The position numbers were made by a program, and so were the translations under genes. A stretch of DNA of 64,000 nucleotides, from NCBI RefSeq assembly GCF_001590965.1, contig NZ_BCTW01000007.1, positions 149,822 through 213,821 of the forward strand. The letters are read 5' to 3'. Under the pieces are notes generated by a model, which was not told the DNA's origin, made no database searches, and saw only the letters and a list, made by a program, of their open reading frames with translations. Every line of letters begins with the position of its first letter. Position 1 is the first letter of the stretch. The stretch comes from Novosphingobium lentum NBRC 107847. Its GTDB lineage: Bacteria; Pseudomonadota; Alphaproteobacteria; Sphingomonadales; Sphingomonadaceae. Of the stretch, positions 8,546-16,732 are shown in pieces.

Positions 8546-9850
8546 ATGGACGATCTCAACGTCATCGACCAGTTCATGCAGGCGTTTATCGCCTACATCG
8601 ACAGCGGCTTCGGCTTGCTGGGGCCTGATGTCGGCTTCCTCACCACGGTACTGATCGGCATCGACATCACGCTCGCTGGGCTCTTCTGGGCGCTCGGCGG
8701 CGAAGATGATATCATCGCGAAGTTCCTGAAGAAGATTCTCTATGTCGGCGCCTTCGCGCTGATCCTGAACAATTTCCAGTCACTCTCCGAGATCATCTTT
8801 CGCTCCTTCGCCGGTCTCGGCCTGACCGCCGGTGGCAGCGCGATCGGGGCGAACGACCTGCTGCTCCCGGGACGCCTCGGCGGGGTCGGATTCGACGCGG
8901 CGTCGCCGCTGCTCGAACGCGCGAAGGAGCTGGTCGGACCGATCGCCTTCTTCGAGAATTTCGTCGAGATTTCCGTCCTGCTGATTTCCTGGCTGATCGT
9001 CATCGCGGCCTTCTTCGTACTCGCGGTGCAGATGTTCATCACCATTCTGGAGTTCAAACTGACGACGCTCGCGGGCTTCGTTCTCGTACCCTTTGCACTC
9101 TGGAACCGTACCGCCTTCCTCGCCGAGCGTGTCCTCGGGTCGGTGGTGACCTCGGGCATCAAGGTCATGGTGCTCGCCGTCATCGTCGGCATCGGCTCCA
9201 ACTATTTCGCCGAGTTTACGACTGCGCTCGGCGACGACCAGGTGATGATCGAACAGGCCGTGTCGCTGATGCTCGCAAGCCTTGCGCTTCTCGGTCTCGC
9301 GATCTTCGGCCCCGCGATTGCATCAGGTCTCGTTTCCGGAGCACCGCAGCTCGGCGCCGGCTCGGCGATCGCGACCACCGCGCTCGCCGCCGGCGGCCTT
9401 GCCATGGGCGGAGCCAGCGCGGTGGCTGCGGCACGAGGAGTGGGCGGTGCAGGGCTCGGCGCGATCCGTGCCGGCACATCGATGGGAAGCGCGGCGGGAA
9501 CGGCCTACAAGCTCGGGCAGGAAACCTCGGGCTCGTCCACGATTCGCGCCGGAATCGGCGGGATGGCAACCGCAGCCAGTGGTGCTGCCGCCAATCGACT
9601 TCGTACAGCCGCCGGTCTCGATACGGCCGCGGCAAGCGGGCGTCAGGCCGCCTGGAATGCGGGCACAACGCAGGGCGGCGGTCCGTCATCGACCACCGCG
9701 CCCGCCGCATCCGACGCGGCACCCGCATGGGCGCAGCGCCTGCAAGGCCAGCAGAGCGCCCGCCACCGCCGTCAGATGGCGATGCACACGATCAAAGACG
9801 GCGATCGCGGCGGCGCCGGCATCACACCCGACATCAACGAAAGGGACTAA
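8546..9850 (+). CDS. trbL: conjugal transfer protein TrbL (VirB6 family)
   Basis: A 434-aa polytopic inner-membrane channel protein. Start ATG 8546 follows AAGGAGG with 8-nt spacing. At least five hydrophobic segments lie in residues 35-290 (for example FLTTVLIGIDITLAGLFWAL, ISVLLISWLIVIAAFFVLAV, SLMLASLALLGLAIFGPAIA), and the C-terminal 140 residues are Gly/Ala/Ser-rich and polar, as is usual in TrbL. Residues LTTLAGFVLVPFALWNRTAFLAERVLG match the conserved core of the family. It sits after the hairpin and 3 nt before trbF. Confidence 0.93.
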   Translation: MDDLNVIDQFMQAFIAYIDSGFGLLGPDVGFLTTVLIGIDITLAGLFWALGGEDDIIAKFLKKILYVGAFALILNNFQSLSEIIFRSFAGLGLTAGGSAIGANDLLLPGRLGGVGFDAASPLLERAKELVGPIAFFENFVEISVLLISWLIVIAAFFVLAVQMFITILEFKLTTLAGFVLVPFALWNRTAFLAERVLGSVVTSGIKVMVLAVIVGIGSNYFAEFTTALGDDQVMIEQAVSLMLASLALLGLAIFGPAIASGLVSGAPQLGAGSAIATTALAAGGLAMGGASAVAAARGVGGAGLGAIRAGTSMGSAAGTAYKLGQETSGSSTIRAGIGGMATAASGAAANRLRTAAGLDTAAASGRQAAWNAGTTQGGGPSSTTAPAASDAAPAWAQRLQGQQSARHRRQMAMHTIKDGDRGGAGITPDINERD

Positions 9851-9853
9851 GTC

Positions 9854-10708
9854 ATGCGATTCAAACGCGCATTGCAGCGTTATGGGCAGACGCCCGAACC
9901 CGTCACCCCGTATCAACGCGCCGGCCAGCTTTGGGACGAGCGCATCGGATCGGCGCGCGTGCAGGCCAGGAACTGGCGCCTCATGGCGTTCGGCGGACTG
10001 TTCCTCTCGACTGGTCTTGCCGTCGCGCTCGTCTGGCAATCGATGCAGAGCCGCGTCGTGCCTTATGTGGTCGAAGTCGACAATCTGGGGCGGGCGCAGG
10101 CCGTCGCGCCGGCAGGCGCCGAATATCGCCCCACGGATCCGCAGATATCCTGGCATCTCGGCCGCTTCATCACCGACATAAGATCGCGCTCGCTCGACGC
10201 GGTGCTGATGCGCGAGAACTGGCTGTCGGCCTACGACTTCGCCAGCGAGCGCGGCGCCCTGTTCCTCGGCGAATATGCACGGAGCTCGAGCCCCTTTGCC
10301 GAGGTTGGTCGGCGCACCGTGTCGGTGCAGGTGACGAGCGTCGTGCGCGCCTCGGAGACCAGCTTTCGCATCAACTGGACCGAGCAGGCATTTGATCGCG
10401 GCAGCCTCGCGGGAACATCGCGCTGGACGGCGGTCGTGACGATCAAGCTCCAGCCGCCACGCTCCGCCGAGGTCCTGCGCAGAAATCCGCTCGGCCTTTA
10501 TGTCGACGCCATCGACTGGAGCCGCGAACTCGAGACGGCGGCGCCCGCAGCGGCTGCCAGCGCCGATCCGGGCTTATCGGAAAGACTGCGAACAGGACGG
10601 GACGCTGTGCCCATGCCGCCGCCGGCTGTTCCACTGGGGTCGCCGCTCGATCCGCCTGCCGTATCGATGCCGCCCACGGGGCCCGCTTTCAAAGGAGAAG
10701 CCCAATGA
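9854..10708 (+). CDS. trbF: conjugal transfer protein TrbF (VirB8 family)
   Basis: A 284-aa bitopic inner-membrane protein of the T4SS core. One transmembrane helix (FGGLFLSTGLAVALVWQSM, about residues 46-65) follows a short cytoplasmic N-terminus with the family motif PVTPYQRAGQLWDERIGSAR. The periplasmic NTF2-like domain spans about residues 75-220. The tail after residue 225 is proline- and alanine-rich and longer than in many relatives. Its stop overlaps the trbG start (ATGA). Confidence 0.93.
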   Translation: MRFKRALQRYGQTPEPVTPYQRAGQLWDERIGSARVQARNWRLMAFGGLFLSTGLAVALVWQSMQSRVVPYVVEVDNLGRAQAVAPAGAEYRPTDPQISWHLGRFITDIRSRSLDAVLMRENWLSAYDFASERGALFLGEYARSSSPFAEVGRRTVSVQVTSVVRASETSFRINWTEQAFDRGSLAGTSRWTAVVTIKLQPPRSAEVLRRNPLGLYVDAIDWSRELETAAPAAAASADPGLSERLRTGRDAVPMPPPAVPLGSPLDPPAVSMPPTGPAFKGEAQ

Positions 10709-11532
10709 TCCGTTCTGTTCTTTTTTGCGTGAGCCTTGCTGCGCTCGCGCCGCCTGTCTTCGGGCAGGCTCCTCCCGGGGTCGCACACGCCAACAGGGCC
10801 GCACTCCGCGAGCCATCGCCGTCGGGTTACATCAACGCGGTGCAAGTCTACCCCTATGGAGAAGGCGTACTTTACCGCCTCTTCGCCGCGCCGGAGCGCG
10901 TCAGCGATATCGCGCTGCAGCCCGGCGAGATGCTAACGTCGGTGGCCGCAGGCGACACGGTGCGCTGGACCGTGGGCGACACGACCAGCGGGAGTGGCGA
11001 GGCAAAGCGCACGCATCTCCTTGTGAAGCCTTTCGCGTCGGGGCTGTCGACCAATCTGGTTATTACGACCGACCGGCGCGTTTATCACGTCCAGCTGACC
11101 AGCACGGCGTCGACAGCGATGACGGCGATACGCTGGACCTATCCGCAGGACGAGATGCTTGCGCTCGCGCGCCGGCGCGAGACAGCGGAAGCCGCACAGC
11201 CAGTCTCCGCCGGCATCGAGATCGAAAGCCTCGATTTCGGCTACCGGATTAGCGGTGACTCGCCGCCATGGCGTCCACTGCGCGCATTCGATGATGGCCG
11301 TCAGACCTGGATCGAATTTCCTGCCGACATCGGGGCTGGCGAAGCCCCGCCGCTCTTCGTTCTTGGCGGGAAAGGAGAGGCCGAGCTCGTCAACTACCGG
11401 GTCGCGGGTCGCTATTATGTCGTCGATCGCCTCTTCGCTGCCGCCGAGCTTCGGCTGGGTGCGAAAAAGCAGAAGATCGTCCGCATCACCCGCGCCGGCA
11501 AAAAGCCAGCGGGAAGCGGGAGGGGGGCATGA
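10705..11532 (+). CDS. trbG: conjugal transfer protein TrbG (VirB9 family)
   Basis: A 275-aa periplasmic/outer-membrane core-complex protein. A signal peptide (about residues 1-20, ending VFGQA) is followed by VirB9-type N-terminal beta domain (VQVYPYGEGVLYRLFAAPER, then LQPGEMLTSVAAGDTVRW) and a C-terminal domain with FGYRISGD and the PPLFVLGGKGEAELVNYR region. The frame ends GRGA and overlaps trbI by 4 nt. AAAGGAG precedes the start. Family assignment rests on these blocks and on position between trbF and trbI. Confidence 0.93.
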   Translation: MIRSVLFCVSLAALAPPVFGQAPPGVAHANRAALREPSPSGYINAVQVYPYGEGVLYRLFAAPERVSDIALQPGEMLTSVAAGDTVRWTVGDTTSGSGEAKRTHLLVKPFASGLSTNLVITTDRRVYHVQLTSTASTAMTAIRWTYPQDEMLALARRRETAEAAQPVSAGIEIESLDFGYRISGDSPPWRPLRAFDDGRQTWIEFPADIGAGEAPPLFVLGGKGEAELVNYRVAGRYYVVDRLFAAAELRLGAKKQKIVRITRAGKKPAGSGRGA

Positions 11533-12737
11533 CCGACACCACCGCACCGCCCGATGCGGATTCGCCGAAGGTCGACCCCGAGACCTTGGTGTTACGCGCC
11601 AGCCCGGTGCGTGCCACGCGCTTCCGCCGCGGCGTGATCGTCGCGATCGGCGGGGCGGGCGCGACGTTGATCGCGGGCGCTGCCTGGCTGGCGCTCAAAC
11701 CCGTGAGCCTCGGCTCGATGACGCCGGGCGACGACCGGGCGGTTGCTGCGAAGCCGCCTTCCGACGCGCTCGCTGGTGCACCTTCGAGTTACGGCGATAT
11801 CCCGAAACTGGGGGCGCCGCTGCCGGGTGATCTCGGCCGCCCCATTCTCGAGAAGCAACGCGAGATGGACATGGCAATGCCGACCGATCCTGCAGCCGAG
11901 GCGGCCGCGCGTGCCGCGCAGGAGGCCGAAGCCGAGCGCCAGCGCCTCGCAGCCGAGAAACGCACCGCCCGCGAATCCGGCGTCATGCTGCAAATGACAA
12001 ATGCGGCGGCGGGTCCGGCGGCCTATGCCGGATTATTGCCAGCACCGCCCGTTGCGGAGGCCGCGCCGTCCGGGACGGGCGCAGATCCCAATGGCCAGAT
12101 GCGCAAGAACGAGCTTGTCGGTCGAGCGAATGGCCGCGGCGATGCGAATCCTCACCAGCTAGAAGCTCCGACGTCCCCGTGGACGCTCCAGGCGGGAAGC
12201 ATCATCGCGGGGAGCCTCATCACCGGGCTGAACTCGGATGTGCCGGGCATTGTAACCGCGCAGGTGACCGAAAACGCCTATGACAGCGTGACCGGGCGAA
12301 CATTGCTCATCCCGCAAGGTTCGCGATTGATCGGCAGTTACGACAGTGTCGTTGCCTTCGGGCAAAACCGGGCGCTCGTCGTTTGGCAGCGGGTCATCCT
12401 GCCCGATGGCGCGTCGATCAGGATCGATAACGTCCCGGCGAGCGATACACAGGGCTATGCCGGGCTATCTGATCGGGTCGATCGGCACACATGGCAGCTT
12501 CTCAAGGGCGTCGCTCTCTCGACGCTGCTCGGCGTTGGAACCGAACTCGGATGGGGCAGCAGCGAGAGCGATCTGGTGCGCGCCGTCCGCGAATCCACGC
12601 AGCAGAATGGTGCCCGAGCCGGCGATCAGCTTGTCGCCCGCAATCTCGATGTGCAGCCAACGCTCAAAGTGCGGCCTGGCTGGCCGCTTCGGATTGTCGT
12701 CCACAAGGATCTCGTCCTGAAACCCTGGAGGCGTTAA
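11529..12737 (+). CDS. trbI: conjugal transfer protein TrbI (VirB10 family)
   Basis: A 402-aa energy-sensing core protein that spans both membranes. A single inner-membrane helix lies at about residues 36-56 (VIVAIGGAGATLIAGAAWLAL). A charged helical stretch rich in Glu/Arg/Ala follows (around AQEAEAERQRLAAEKRTARE). The conserved C-terminal beta-barrel domain starts near SPWTLQAGSIIAGSLITGLN and includes LLIPQGSRLIGSYDS and ARNLDVQPTLKVRPGWPLRI. Its TAA stop shares a base with the next ATG (TAATG), so translation is coupled. Confidence 0.95.
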   Translation: MTDTTAPPDADSPKVDPETLVLRASPVRATRFRRGVIVAIGGAGATLIAGAAWLALKPVSLGSMTPGDDRAVAAKPPSDALAGAPSSYGDIPKLGAPLPGDLGRPILEKQREMDMAMPTDPAAEAAARAAQEAEAERQRLAAEKRTARESGVMLQMTNAAAGPAAYAGLLPAPPVAEAAPSGTGADPNGQMRKNELVGRANGRGDANPHQLEAPTSPWTLQAGSIIAGSLITGLNSDVPGIVTAQVTENAYDSVTGRTLLIPQGSRLIGSYDSVVAFGQNRALVVWQRVILPDGASIRIDNVPASDTQGYAGLSDRVDRHTWQLLKGVALSTLLGVGTELGWGSSESDLVRAVRESTQQNGARAGDQLVARNLDVQPTLKVRPGWPLRIVVHKDLVLKPWRR

Positions 12738-12949
12738 TGGGAAATCTGAAGCTCCCCAAACTGCCCGAGCGTACCCTCGTCAAATGCACGATCCAGCTGA
12801 CGCCCAATCTTGAAAAGTCGTTGCAGGACTACGCCGCGGCTTATGAGGCGGAATATGGCCAGATCGAAGCGGTCGCAGACCTCATTCCGCACATGCTGGC
12901 TGCATTCCTCGAAAGCGACCGCGGTTTCGCACGGGCTCGGAAGGCCTAG
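12737..12949 (+). CDS. DUF2274 family protein
   Basis: A 70-aa protein starting MGNLKLPKLPERTLVKCTIQ. The short beta-strand start (TLVKCTIQLTPNL) followed by two helices suggests a ribbon-helix-helix-like fold. DUF2274 proteins sit directly after trbI in Tn4371-like elements and sphingomonad trb loci; I recognise the pattern from that context. Start overlaps the trbI stop. Role unknown; a DNA-binding or copy/transfer regulatory role is possible but not shown. Confidence 0.85.
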   Translation: MGNLKLPKLPERTLVKCTIQLTPNLEKSLQDYAAAYEAEYGQIEAVADLIPHMLAAFLESDRGFARARKA

Positions 12950-12956
12950 CCGCGTA

Positions 12957-13199
12957 GTGTCGGTAAGGAGTCGAAATGGGCAGAGGGGACCCGATGTCGA
13001 ACCGATCACCGTTCGGGTCGACGATGCCGCGCGCATTACAGGGCTGTGCCGGTCGAAGATATTCCGGCTCATTGCCTCGGGTGACATCGAGACGGTCAAG
13101 ATTGGTAAGGCACGGATCGTATTCGTTGACAGCTTGAACGCATTCCTGCGTGCCCGCGCGGCAGCTCAAAATAGTCGTCGATTGCCCGGTGATAGATGA
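12957..13199 (+). CDS. excisionase-like helix-turn-helix protein; start unclear or frameshifted
   Basis: The frame encodes EPITVRVDDAARITGLCRSK, then IFRLIASGDIETVKIGKARIVFV, a MerR/excisionase-type winged HTH of the kind found at the end of integrative elements. The in-frame start is GTG 12957, 7 nt after the DUF2274 stop, with a weak upstream GGAAGG. A much better signal, TAAGGAG plus ATG at 12976, is in a different frame and reads only 53 codons of non-HTH sequence. One extra base near 12985-12992 would join that ATG to the HTH frame. So the gene is either GTG-started or has lost a base. Length about 80 aa. Confidence 0.6.
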   Translation: MSVRSRNGQRGPDVEPITVRVDDAARITGLCRSKIFRLIASGDIETVKIGKARIVFVDSLNAFLRARAAAQNSRRLPGDR

Positions 13200-13469
13200 G
13201 AAGCGCTGTTTGGCGGTGGATTGGCACGGTTCGTCGCAAAGGGAACAAATTGGGGGTGGTTTTCGGCGGATTTGGAAACATTAATGCGTAGTTTCAGACG
13301 GTTACCGGTAAAATATGGAACCCTCCTCCGCTACCAATCTGGTCCCCTTACAGGTGGCATCGCGGGTATTCCGTCGGTGCTCGTTACTAGCTTGGCAAGC
13401 AGGGGGCTGTCGGGACCCGGAAATGTGAAGTTGCTGGTGCGCCCTTCCATGCGCGCACCTTGGCAGGCG
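13200..13469. other. non-coding boundary zone after the conjugation block
   Basis: No frame here has coding character. It is less GC-rich than both sides around 13280-13320 and contains the palindrome TTACCGGTAA (13302-13311). CCTCCTCCGCTACC near 13323-13336 resembles the 3' end of a serine tRNA gene, but no T-arm precedes it. Gene content switches here from tra/trb to chromosomal-type genes and gene remnants, so the right end (attR) of an integrative element may lie here. That is inference; no direct-repeat partner is visible in the window. Confidence 0.35.
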
Positions 13470-13690
13470 GGGGCCAGCGTGAAGGCGAAGCGGCCATGCC
13501 CAGGATCGGTGTGGTCGAGGTCAGCGCGCCCGGGCCCATCATCGCGGGCAGACGAAGGCGATGTGCGCCGATGCGCAGGAAGTAGTGGTCGCTGGGGAAA
13601 CGGATCCCGTTCGCGTTCGCTTCCACCCTCAGTGCGATACCAAACCCGCCGCCCAGATATTCCTCAAGCCCGTCGGTCATCGCAGGCGGC
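13470..13690 (-). pseudogene. remnant of a DUF4166 (saccharopine-dehydrogenase-associated) gene
   Basis: The minus strand reads PPAMTDGLEEYLGGGFGIAL, then NGIRFPSDHYFLRIGAHRLR and LPAMMGPGALT. It continues only in another frame as DHTDPGHGRFAFTL, with the break near 13519-13521 (a one-base loss would explain it). These blocks resemble the C-terminal DUF4166 domain, which is normally fused to or paired with a saccharopine dehydrogenase-like reductase. The N-terminal parts of such a protein are absent upstream (13691-13801), so this is a truncated, frameshifted fragment. The assignment is by remembered motif pattern, not alignment. Confidence 0.55.
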
Positions 13691-13801
13691 TTGGGGTCGG
13701 AAGTCTTGCTTCGGAGCGCTCCCGTTCCCGCGCTGAGTGTGCTACGAAGTCCAGTCGACCGGATACGCATATGGCAAACCCAAAACGTGGGAGACTGCGC
13801 A

Positions 13802-14434
13802 ATGGCCTACTGGAAATTGAAGGGGCGGGAACTCGCGAATTGCAATTGCGAATATGGCTGCAACTGCCAGTTCGGCGGACTGCCCGACAAGGGTGGTTGC
13901 CAGGCTGTATTCGCCATGGCCATCGACGAAGGTTTCCATGACCAGACCGATCTTGCGGACCTGAACATTGCTGCGGTTTTCCGGTGGCCTGGCCCGATCC
14001 ACGAAGGAAAAGGCGAATGCGCGGCCTTTGTCGATGAACGGGCCAGTGAAGCACAACGCAATGCCTTGCTGACGATCATGACCGGCGGCGATACCGATCC
14101 GATGGCAACCGTATTTGCGGTCTTCGCAGCGACGGTCGAGACGATGCACGCGCCGAATTTCACGCCGATCGAGTTCATCGTCGACGTCGAAGGGCGCACG
14201 GGCCGCCTGCGCATCGACGGACATGTGGCGATGGACGGTGTGCCCATTCGCAGTCCGGTCGACGGTTCCGAAATCCGCGCGCAGATCCGGCTTCCCGATG
14301 GCTTCGAATACGAAGTGGCCGAGATCGGATCGGGCACCAGCCGGTCGATCGCTCCCATGACGCTCGAGCATACGGCCAGTTACGGCCAGTTCGCCCACTT
14401 GCATCTCGATAGCCATGGAGTCGTGAGGGCCTGA
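13802..14434 (+). CDS. DUF1326 cysteine-rich protein
   Basis: A 210-aa protein starting MAYWKLKGRELANCNCEYGC. Five cysteines in the first 37 residues (ANCNCEYGCNCQF, then GGCQAVF) suggest metal binding. The DUF1326 family is defined by this CxCxxGCxC-type start followed by a beta-rich body (here through FEYEVAEIGSGTSRS). GGGAGA lies upstream of ATG 13802; the frame extends further upstream but the family start is here. Its TGA shares a base with the ATG of the DUF2182 membrane protein, so the two are a coupled pair. No reaction is established; metal handling is inferred. Confidence 0.88.
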   Translation: MAYWKLKGRELANCNCEYGCNCQFGGLPDKGGCQAVFAMAIDEGFHDQTDLADLNIAAVFRWPGPIHEGKGECAAFVDERASEAQRNALLTIMTGGDTDPMATVFAVFAATVETMHAPNFTPIEFIVDVEGRTGRLRIDGHVAMDGVPIRSPVDGSEIRAQIRLPDGFEYEVAEIGSGTSRSIAPMTLEHTASYGQFAHLHLDSHGVVRA

Positions 14435-15285
14435 TGCCCTCTGCGCTCGAGGCAGCACTGCGACGCCACCGGGCGTGGTCGATCGCTGCCCTTGTCCTGC
14501 TTTCGCTCCTGGCGTGGGTTTCCCTGATCGACGGCGCCGGAACGGGGATGGCGCCGGTCGTGTCGTTGCCGCCGCTCGGTGCGCGCGCCGCGATGACTGC
14601 GGGTGCGATGTCAGGCGCAAATTCCGGCCCGATGCCCGCGATGCCGATGGCGAGCCCAACCTGGTGGGCGGCGGGACAGTTTGTGCCGACCGCGTCGATG
14701 TGGCTGATCATGATGATCGCCATGATGCTCCCCTCCGCCGCACCGACGATCCTGCTTTATGCGCGCGCGGCAACGCACGGACGTGCACCCACGCGGCCCG
14801 CCACGGCGAGCTTCCTTACCGGGTATCTGGTCGCCTGGGCCGGCTTCTCGCTGGTGGCGGCGGCGCTGCAATTGCTGCTGGAACAGGGTGGAGCGCTCAG
14901 CCCGATGCTGATGGCGACGCACAGCCCTTGGCCGGCAGCGTTGATCCTGGTGGCCGCAGGCCTCTACCAGCTCAGCCCGGTCAAGGATGTGTGCTTGCGC
15001 CATTGCCGCAACCCCGCGCAATTCCTCAGCCGCCACTACCGCCCCGGCCGGTTGGGGGCCGCGCGGATGGGTGTCGTTCACGGCTGCTATTGCATCGGTT
15101 GCTGCGGCATCCTGATGGCACTGCTGTTCGTGGGCGGAGTCATGAACTTGGCCTGGATTGCGCTGCTCACGCTTCTGGTGGCGGCTGAGAAGATGTTGCC
15201 GCACGGCCGCAAGGTGGCACTGGTGACCGGTCTGGCGTGCGTGGCCGCGGGCATGACGATCGCTTTGAGCGTACCGCTTCGATAA
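14434..15285 (+). CDS. DUF2182 integral membrane protein
   Basis: A 283-aa polytopic membrane protein with about seven hydrophobic segments, a Met/Pro-rich periplasmic-type loop (GPMPAMPMASP, residues 68-78), and a conserved MWLIMMIAMMLPSAAPTILLYA segment. HCRNPAQFLSRHYRPG precedes the cysteine motif HGCYCIGCCGILMALLFVGG (about residues 213-232). These are hallmarks of DUF2182 predicted metal-binding membrane proteins. It is translationally coupled to the DUF1326 gene (TGATG). Methionine and cysteine clusters fit copper or another soft metal; this is inference. Confidence 0.88.
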   Translation: MPSALEAALRRHRAWSIAALVLLSLLAWVSLIDGAGTGMAPVVSLPPLGARAAMTAGAMSGANSGPMPAMPMASPTWWAAGQFVPTASMWLIMMIAMMLPSAAPTILLYARAATHGRAPTRPATASFLTGYLVAWAGFSLVAAALQLLLEQGGALSPMLMATHSPWPAALILVAAGLYQLSPVKDVCLRHCRNPAQFLSRHYRPGRLGAARMGVVHGCYCIGCCGILMALLFVGGVMNLAWIALLTLLVAAEKMLPHGRKVALVTGLACVAAGMTIALSVPLR

Positions 15286-15673
15286 CAGCCCTGCGGTGCA
15301 GCCGGGTCAGATCGCGGTTTCCCCGCCAGGCGGGCCGGCAAGGCTCCACCCATCGATCCGTCGATCGCGCACGAACGCATGGTAAAGCGCTGTCAGCAAT
15401 ACGACAATGAGGACCGCGATCAGGCCGGGACGCCCGCCCACCGGATCGCTCCACACCAAGACCGACAGTGCCGCGACCGTCACCAGGCTCGCTATCAGCG
15501 GTCATGCGTCGCTTCGGACACTCCCCTTCGTACCTTGGCCCCCGCTCTCCAGAGGCATCTGCTCACGCAGTAAGCATGGAACTACGGCCGATCCGCAAGG
15601 GATATGGCGCCCGCGCTTGCGGGGGGTGACGCCCTGACATATCGCGGAAGCAACACTTCTGCGGGACAGTACG
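15286..15673. other. gap containing a permease remnant and no intact gene
   Basis: Between DUF2182 and the heme-barrel gene there are 388 bases. The first half holds the permease fragment listed separately at 15307-15501. The second half (15502-15673) has no frame I can support on either strand and no clear Shine-Dalgarno before ATG 15674. Confidence 0.6.
15307..15501 (-). pseudogene. C-terminal fragment of an APC-family amino-acid permease
   Basis: The minus strand encodes 64 residues: a hydrophobic helix (IASLVTVAALSVLVW), then GGRPGLIAVLIVVLLTALYH and the basic tail AFVRDRRIDGWSLAGPPG, ending in TGA. This is the usual ending of APC-type permeases (last two transmembrane helices, then a short tail). 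An in-frame stop (15502-15504) cuts it off and no upstream part is present, so only the last seventh of the gene survives. It is a gene scar, not a functional transporter. Confidence 0.55.
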
Positions 15674-16327
15674 ATGGCGAAAATTCCGGACGACATTTTC
15701 ACCGAACCCGATTCCAGCCCCGACACTCTGGCCCAGCTTGGCCCGCTGCGCCGGCTCGCCGGTATCTGGTCGAGCGAAGGACCGCGGGGAGTCGATATCA
15801 ATCCCAAGGCCGACGGTCCCGAGCGCCGCGTCTTCAGCGAGCGGTTCGAAGCCCATCCGATCGATGCCCAGGCCAATGGTCCGCAGCTGTTCTACGGCCT
15901 GCGCTACCACCTCCACATCAACACGCCCGAGGAGGACGCCACCTTCCACGACCAGACCGGCTACTGGCTGTATGAACCAGCGACGGGCCTTATCCTGCAA
16001 ACGGTGGCGATTCCGCGCGGCCAGGTTGCGCTTGCATCGGGCTTCGCCGCGCCCGACGCGACCCGGCTGAAGCTGACCGCAACGCGGGGACAAACCGACT
16101 ACGGCATCTGCTCCACGACATTTCTCGAGGAGGCCTTCCGTACGGATAGTTATTCGATCGAAGTCACGTTCAACCCTGACGGCTCGTGGAGTTACATCTC
16201 CGAAACGCTGATGGCAGTGCGGGGGCAGAAGGGTATCTTCAACCACAAGGACCAGAACACGCTGTTCAAGGTTGGCGAGCCGAACCCGAACCCGCTGGCG
16301 CAGATCGTCGGGTCACCTCCCGCCTGA
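15674..16327 (+). CDS. FABP-like/heme-binding beta-barrel protein
   Basis: A 217-aa protein with LGPLRRLAGIWSSEG near residues 22-36, then alternating beta-strand segments (QLFYGLRYHLHIN, FHDQTGYWLYEPATGLILQTV, IPRGQVALASG, ICSTTFLEEAF). This is the layout of the heme-binding beta-barrel (nitrobindin/FABP-like) family. The canonical GxWxGxG is here GIWSSEG, so heme ligation is uncertain. No close upstream Shine-Dalgarno is obvious. It stands alone between two gene remnants. It could also be a lipid- or isoprenoid-binding barrel. Confidence 0.7.
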   Translation: MAKIPDDIFTEPDSSPDTLAQLGPLRRLAGIWSSEGPRGVDINPKADGPERRVFSERFEAHPIDAQANGPQLFYGLRYHLHINTPEEDATFHDQTGYWLYEPATGLILQTVAIPRGQVALASGFAAPDATRLKLTATRGQTDYGICSTTFLEEAFRTDSYSIEVTFNPDGSWSYISETLMAVRGQKGIFNHKDQNTLFKVGEPNPNPLAQIVGSPPA

Positions 16328-16482
16328 ACGCCAGGCCGGAAGCCAATTTCAGGCCGAAAGATCGCGAGGGTCTGCGCAGAACTCGCCGGGACGTGACGGA
16401 AAGCCATTTTTCCTTCCGCCCATTCGGAAACTGCACTATTTTTCGAAGCCGGAAAGGGAACGCTCAGTCGAGGAGATCAGCC

Positions 16483-16726
16483 ATGACCGATACCGCGACG
16501 GTGACGGACGCGCGGGCATGTCGGGTGTTGCGACGGTTCTCCCAATCGCCATGCTTCGAAGCATTTTGCCACTTCGCAGCATCCAGATGTTGAAGGCTAT
16601 GACCCGCCGGACGGTTGGAGGTGGTGCTACATCGACGAAGCGGTCGTCCCGCTGCCGAGCCAGACCGAACGGATCGGCCCCATCCCGCGCTTTGCCCAAG
16701 GCAAGCGGCGCCAGCATCGGAAGTAA
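16483..16726 (+). pseudogene. UBP-type zinc-finger gene with internal deletion and frameshift
   Basis: An ATG at 16483 with GAGGAG upstream begins MTDTATVTDARA, then reads out of frame to an early stop at 16591-16593. In the neighbouring frame from about 16514 the text is GHVGCCDGSPNRHASKHFAT, then SQHPDVEGYDPPDGWRWCYI and a basic tail ending at TAA 16724-16726. That is the second half of a UBP-type zinc-finger domain. The first half with its CxxC pairs (about 40 residues) is missing. Such a gene commonly precedes a cyclic-nucleotide-binding thioredoxin-reductase-like gene, as here. Loss of the zinc ligands means it is not functional. Confidence 0.65.
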
Positions 16727-16732
16727 CGTTGA

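Noticed and set aside
13323..13336. tRNA-Ser 3' end-like string CCTCCTCCGCTACC
   Set aside because: No T-arm, anticodon arm or acceptor partner upstream, so no tRNA gene is called; kept only as a possible att relic.
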